A DNA stretch of 64,000 nt. It comes from Pedobacter sp. Leaf250 (GTDB taxonomy: Bacteria > Bacteroidota > Bacteroidia > Sphingobacteriales > Sphingobacteriaceae). The notes below the pieces were generated by a model, which was not told the DNA's origin, did not search any database, and saw only the letters and a program-made list of their open reading frames with translations. This document shows, in pieces, positions 60,435 to 64,000 of this stretch (positions are counted from its first letter, which is position 1; the number at the start of each line of letters is the position of its first letter). Where the stretch lies: positions 1-64,000 of the forward strand of contig NZ_CAKLBU010000008.1 in assembly GCF_920984735.1 (NCBI RefSeq). Direction: 5' to 3'. A program made the translations under genes and the position numbers.

Positions 60435-61069
60435 TCACCGTAAAAATATTCACGTTTAACGCTTATAGCGAAAATACTTACGTCCTTTATGATGAAACGA
60501 AAGAATGCATCATTATTGATCCAGGTATGTACGAGGGATTTGAGCAAAATGAGCTAACTGCCTTTATTCAACAGGAAAATCTTCAACCGGTTTTGCTCCT
60601 CAATACACATTGTCATATCGATCATGTTTTTGGTAACAAATTCATTTATGATACTTATGGCTTAAAGCCTAAATTTCATGAAGGTGAATTGCAGGTATTG
60701 CAGGCAGTGCCGAGTTATGCACCATCTATGGGTTTCACAAAATATGATATTTCTCCTTTACCAGATGAGTATTTACCCGAAACTGGAAGCATTAGCTTTG
60801 GTAATACTACATTAAAGCTGATTTTTGCTCCCGGACATTCGCCTGCACATTTATGCTTTTACAGTGAGGAGGATGCGATTTTAATAGGCGGTGATGTATT
60901 GTTTTATGGTAGTATCGGTCGCACTGATTTGCCTGGTGGAAATCATCAGCAATTAATTCAAAACATTTCATCAAAACTTTTCGTTTTACCTGATGAAACA
61001 AATGTTTATCCTGGTCATGGGCCAGCTACTACGATTGGTTTCGAGAAACAAAATAACCCGTTTTTTTAA
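60431..61069 (+). CDS. Metallo-beta-lactamase-fold hydrolase (glyoxalase II-like)
   Basis: The 212-residue cytoplasmic protein has the metal motif NTHCHIDHVFG (HxHxDH), then FAPGHSPAHLCFY, IGGDVLF and YPGHGPATT. These are typical of thioesterase-type MBL hydrolases such as hydroxyacylglutathione hydrolase relatives. Its ATG overlaps the upstream hydrolase stop (ATGA), so the two are translationally coupled. Confidence 0.9.
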   Translation: MITVKIFTFNAYSENTYVLYDETKECIIIDPGMYEGFEQNELTAFIQQENLQPVLLLNTHCHIDHVFGNKFIYDTYGLKPKFHEGELQVLQAVPSYAPSMGFTKYDISPLPDEYLPETGSISFGNTTLKLIFAPGHSPAHLCFYSEEDAILIGGDVLFYGSIGRTDLPGGNHQQLIQNISSKLFVLPDETNVYPGHGPATTIGFEKQNNPFF

Positions 61070-61125
61070 GTGTAAAAATGGATTAGACCATCTGCCTTTC
61101 ACCTTTAAACCCTCAACCTTTTAAT

Positions 61126-61133
61126 TATCTTTG
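61126..61133 (+). promoter_or_regulatory. -7 box abutting the permease start
   Basis: TATCTTTG is a perfect TAnnTTTG match, and the GTG start codon of the next gene begins only six bases after it. The mRNA would be leaderless or nearly so. Confidence 0.6.
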
Positions 61134-61138
61134 CCACT

Positions 61139-62365
61139 GTGAACACCGCACTATATATTGCAAAACGTTACCTGTTTGCTAAAAAATCTACCAATGCCAT
61201 TAACTTGATATCGGGTATATCAATGCTGGGTGTTATGGTTGGCAGTGCGGCTTTAATTATTATTCTTTCTGTATTTAATGGATTAGAAACCGTGGTTTTG
61301 GGCATGTTTGATACCATTACGCCCCAAATAGCGATAACCCCTGCAAAAGGAAAAACTTTCGATCCAGACACCAAGTATTTTAACGGCCTAAAAAAAAATA
61401 AAGATGTATATGCTTTTTCAGAAGTGCTACAAGAAAAGGCCTTGTTAAAATATAACGATAAGCAAGCTGTGGGTTTAGTGAAAGGAGTAAGCGCCGATTA
61501 TCTAAAAAATACAAAGTTAGATAGTACAATAAAAGAAGGCAGATTTATCCTTCAAAATAAAAGCGGTTTCAATGGAGTGATGGGTTCTGCATTGCAAAGC
61601 TATTTGGCTGTAAATACTTTAGATCCTTTTACCGAACTGGAAATTTATTCTCCCAAAAAAGATATCTCGGTAAACTCATTAAATCCAACCGATGATTTTA
61701 TTGCCAAAAGCATTCGCGTAAGTGGTGTATTTGAGGTGCAGCAGGAGTTTGATAACGGGATTATTGTACCGCTTGCATTTGCCAGAGAATTGCTTGATGA
61801 AAGCAAGAATGTTTCTGCCATTGAGATCGATTTTAATCCGAATGTAGATGTTGATAGTTACAAGGATGAAATAGCCCAAAAATTAGGAAGTGCTTATGTT
61901 GTGCAAAATAGGGCACAGCAAAACAGTTCCTTACATCATATTTTTAATTCAGAAAAAAGTATGGTCTATATAATTTTAACTTTTATTTTAATAATTGCTA
62001 TATTTAATATAGTTGGTTCGCTTACCATGCTGGTAATTGATAAGGTAAAAGACATTGCCATTTTAAGCAGCTTAGGGGCTAGTAAAAAATTAATAAAACG
62101 TATTTTTTTATTCGAAGGCATGATGATAACCATGTCTGGATGCGTATTAGGGCTATTAATTGGTGTAGCTTTTTATTATGTTCAACATACATTTGGTCTG
62201 ATAAAAATGGGCGAAGGAACTTTAGTTAATTCCTATCCCATCGGACTGAAATGGAAAGACTTTATTTTAGTGTTTATCACAGTTGGTACTTTTTCATTTT
62301 TGGCATCTGCTTTGTCATCAAATTTAAGTGTTAAAAAGATAGACCAGATTAATCAAGCAATATAG
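61139..62365 (+). CDS. LolC/E-type ABC transporter permease (FtsX family)
   Basis: The 408-residue protein starts at GTG and reads MNTALYIAKRYLFAKKSTNAIN, the normal family N terminus. It has one membrane helix (ISMLGVMVGSAALIIILSVF), a large periplasmic domain (about residues 45-270), and three C-terminal helices. The coupling-helix region is LVIDKVKDIAILSSLGASKKLIKRIF. LolC/E proteins release lipoproteins from the inner membrane. The ATPase gene is not adjacent. Confidence 0.88.
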   Translation: MNTALYIAKRYLFAKKSTNAINLISGISMLGVMVGSAALIIILSVFNGLETVVLGMFDTITPQIAITPAKGKTFDPDTKYFNGLKKNKDVYAFSEVLQEKALLKYNDKQAVGLVKGVSADYLKNTKLDSTIKEGRFILQNKSGFNGVMGSALQSYLAVNTLDPFTELEIYSPKKDISVNSLNPTDDFIAKSIRVSGVFEVQQEFDNGIIVPLAFARELLDESKNVSAIEIDFNPNVDVDSYKDEIAQKLGSAYVVQNRAQQNSSLHHIFNSEKSMVYIILTFILIIAIFNIVGSLTMLVIDKVKDIAILSSLGASKKLIKRIFLFEGMMITMSGCVLGLLIGVAFYYVQHTFGLIKMGEGTLVNSYPIGLKWKDFILVFITVGTFSFLASALSSNLSVKKIDQINQAI

Positions 62366-62366
62366 G

Positions 62367-62750
62367 ATGAGATTATTTAAACAAGCATTTGTATTTGTTG
62401 TGCTCCTTGGCGTAGCGGCTACCGCTTGTAATAGAACGGAAAAAGCTGAAGGCGGGAAAAGTAAATTAAAAATTGTAAAAGGACTTTACAGTTTTGGACC
62501 AGAAATGAAATCTTTTACTCTTTGCGAAGACGGTAGAGAATATTGGGTAACTGACAGTGTGAAAAATTTAGAGCTATCATACAGTAACTTAGGTTTTGAA
62601 AAGCCATACGAACCCGTATATGTAGAGTTAGAAGGATATATTGCAAAATCTGATACCTCAACAGTTTCAGCAGATTTCGATTCTACAATAGTAGTGACAA
62701 AGGTAATTAAGATTAGTAAGGAAATTCCTGATGGACCTTGTGCGCAATAA
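62367..62750 (+). CDS. Small lipoprotein, possibly NlpE C-terminal-like
   Basis: The 127-residue protein has a lipobox (GVAATAC) and a beta-rich mature part with GLYSFGPEMKSFTLCEDGREYWVTDS. That resembles the OB-like domain found in NlpE and copper-homeostasis lipoproteins, with two further cysteines. The match is by pattern only. It starts one base after the permease stop and is probably cotranscribed. Confidence 0.65.
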   Translation: MRLFKQAFVFVVLLGVAATACNRTEKAEGGKSKLKIVKGLYSFGPEMKSFTLCEDGREYWVTDSVKNLELSYSNLGFEKPYEPVYVELEGYIAKSDTSTVSADFDSTIVVTKVIKISKEIPDGPCAQ

Positions 62751-63127
62751 TTAATCTACTGCAGGAACCGTAACCCACCACATATTACCCCATTTATCTT
62801 CAAAGCCTGCATTTAAACCATATTCTCTTAAATCTGGCTCTTGTACAGATTTTGCTCCATAAGCGATAGCCTGATCATAAAATGAAATTGCCCGAGGTGA
62901 GAAAATAAACATTCCTGCAGGAAATGATGGGCAATCTGCATTTGCATTGGCAAACATAATGGTTCCCTTATCGATCACTGCCTCGGCATGCATCACCGTT
63001 CCATCTGCTCTGGGTACTACCAACTTAATTTCAGCATTGAAACAGCTTTTAAAAATTCAATAAAATTTTCTGCGTTTTTAACTATGAGGTAAGGCATAAT
63101 TGGTTGATAATAATCTGGTGCTTTCAT
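62751..63127 (-). pseudogene. VOC/PhnB-like protein gene with a frameshift
   Basis: Reading minus strand from ATG at 63127 gives MKAPDYYQPIMPYLIVKNAEN and then FIEFLKAV, the usual start of a PhnB-like glyoxalase/bleomycin-resistance fold. The frame is then lost and soon stops. The next frame continues FNAEIKLVVPRADGTVMHAE down to 62751. Adding one base in the AAA run at 63040-63042 (TTT on the coding strand) joins both halves into one protein of about 126 residues. It is either a pseudogene or a homopolymer sequencing error; the intact 90-residue C-terminal part alone is unlikely to fold. Confidence 0.8.
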
Positions 63128-63224
63128 AAGTCTTTGTTTATTTGGGGCGTTTATTGATAAGTTTCTATTGCTTGGTATCAATGAACTCGGCAAAGCCTCG
63201 GTTTAACACGCTTTCCGCTATATT

Positions 63225-63241
63225 CCCGATGAAAAATCGGG
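63225..63241. repeat. Short hairpin in the VOC-symporter gap
   Basis: CCCGAT (63225-63230), loop GAAAA, ATCGGG (63236-63241). It sits inside an otherwise unassigned stretch between 63128 and 63318, flanked by GCTTTCCGCTATATT and GGATGCCGCTTCAATC, which look like parts of a dispersed repeat. I see no gene there. Confidence 0.5.
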
Positions 63242-63318
63242 GGATGCCGCTTCAATCGTTAACGCAAAACCCTAATTGCTAATCATTTGCAGACCATTAT
63301 AAAGTTATCAATTTTCTT

Positions 63319-63359
63319 AAAAAAAAGGGCTTTCTAGTTTAATTAAACCAGAAAGCCCT
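63319..63359 (-). terminator. Terminator of the symporter gene
   Basis: AGGGCTTTCT (63326-63335) and AGAAAGCCCT (63350-63359) pair perfectly, and the stem continues through a GTTTAA/TTAAAC core. On the minus strand it is followed by a run of T residues (A-run at 63319-63326). It lies just beyond the symporter stop. Confidence 0.9.
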
Positions 63360-63381
63360 TTTCATAATTCAATATTATTTT

Positions 63382-64000
63382 CTACCAGAAGATAGAATAA
63401 AGTGCTACCAAAATTCCGCAAACCAATAATGATCCAACGGCAAAACCTGGGTCAACCTTAAACATACTGCTATCAATTTCTAAACCGTTTGATTTATCGC
63501 CTTTTTTGTTTTCAATCATACTGATGGTAAACATCACCACAATACAGATTACAAATACAAAGCCCATCCTATCCAAGAAAGGTATTTCGTAAATACCTTC
63601 TGCATTGGCTACAGAGAAGCCAAAATCATGCAAAAATGATAAATCCATCATTCCTGGTAAGAATTTTAATAAAACGGATAAACCGAATCCGCCAATGGTT
63701 GCAAATAATGCAGCGTTTGATGTCGTTTTTTTCCAGAAGAAACCAAGTATAAACATTGCAAATATACCAGGACTCACAAAACCTGTGTACTCCTGAATAA
63801 ACTCGAATCCACCTTTTTTATCAATACCAAGGAAAGGAGAAATTGCTACCGCAATGGCCATTGCAACAATTACAACCAATCTACCTGTTCTAACCAAACT
63901 TTTCTCCGATGCTTCTTTTCTAATGTGTTTCTTAAAAATATCCAAGGTATAGATAGTAGAAATACTATTGATCTTACCAGCTAAAGACGCCACAATTGCT
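63382..64000 (-). CDS. Sodium/solute symporter, SSS family (partial, N terminus outside)
   Basis: The visible 205 C-terminal residues begin AIVASLAGKINSISTIYTLDIFKKHIR, the sodium-binding TM8 region of vSGLT-type symporters. Further helices follow: FIQEYTGFVSPGIFAMFILGFFW, AALFATIGGFGLSVLLKF and FVFVICIVVMFTISMI. The frame is open to the window end, so the first part is missing. It probably takes up a sugar or similar solute with sodium. Confidence 0.9.
   Translation of the reverse strand, partial: AIVASLAGKINSISTIYTLDIFKKHIRKEASEKSLVRTGRLVVIVAMAIAVAISPFLGIDKKGGFEFIQEYTGFVSPGIFAMFILGFFWKKTTSNAALFATIGGFGLSVLLKFLPGMMDLSFLHDFGFSVANAEGIYEIPFLDRMGFVFVICIVVMFTISMIENKKGDKSNGLEIDSSMFKVDPGFAVGSLLVCGILVALYSIFW

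Overview
The window is a chromosomal piece of a Bacteroidota genome, most likely family Sphingobacteriaceae and Pedobacter-like. The evidence is a SusC/SusD pair, GLPGLI and GIN-domain secreted proteins, a GldD gliding-motility lipoprotein, Pr6Pr and bestrophin-type membrane proteins, low GC content, promoters of the TAnnTTTG (-7) type, few Shine-Dalgarno sequences, and many dispersed intergenic palindromes. No rRNA, tRNA, CRISPR array, integrase or transposase was recognised.

Layout. Positions 1-3180 hold the end of an unknown gene and carB, whose product lacks the usual C-terminal regulatory domain. Positions 3194-13901 are mixed housekeeping and envelope genes: two S41 peptidases, an ECF sigma/anti-sigma pair followed by a secreted repeat protein, a TlpA-like thioredoxin, a Pr6Pr protein, a bestrophin, and an MHS-type MFS transporter with a small membrane protein. 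An RlmI-like methyltransferase follows at 13974-15158. Positions 15264-43744 form one large pectin/galacturonate utilisation locus. From 43782 to the end the genes are mixed again: AhpD-like protein and Crp regulator, GLPGLI protein and outer-membrane barrel, GIN protein, SDR, ALDH7, M1 aminopeptidase, TPR protein, ComA-like synthase, aroE, gldD, hydrolases, a LolC/E-type permease, a frameshifted VOC gene and a partial sodium/solute symporter.

How the pectin locus works together. A LacI-type regulator (15264-16298) lies beside susC-susD-DUF5123 lipoprotein, pectin methylesterase and rhamnogalacturonan acetylesterase. A minus-strand block encodes a second methylesterase, GH28 polygalacturonase, GH105 unsaturated-uronyl hydrolase, PL10 pectate lyase, and then the complete galacturonate pathway UxaC, UxaB, UxaA, KdgK, Eda with an ExuT-like transporter and a GapN-like dehydrogenase. 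A GH43 enzyme and a second acetylesterase close the locus. Together these genes can de-esterify pectin, cut it outside and at the cell surface, import uronate, and convert galacturonate to pyruvate and glyceraldehyde 3-phosphate.

Most notable observation. Three separate pectin promoters (susC, GH28, GH43) carry the same oriented element, GGsAACGwTTGCAyA. It is centred about 53-54 bases upstream of the predicted start, with 31 or 32 bases between the element and a TAnnnTTG -7 box. This looks like an activator-type LacI-family regulon. The genes themselves belong to known families. The less explained material is regulatory: this element, several families of intergenic palindromes, and -7 boxes that abut start codons.
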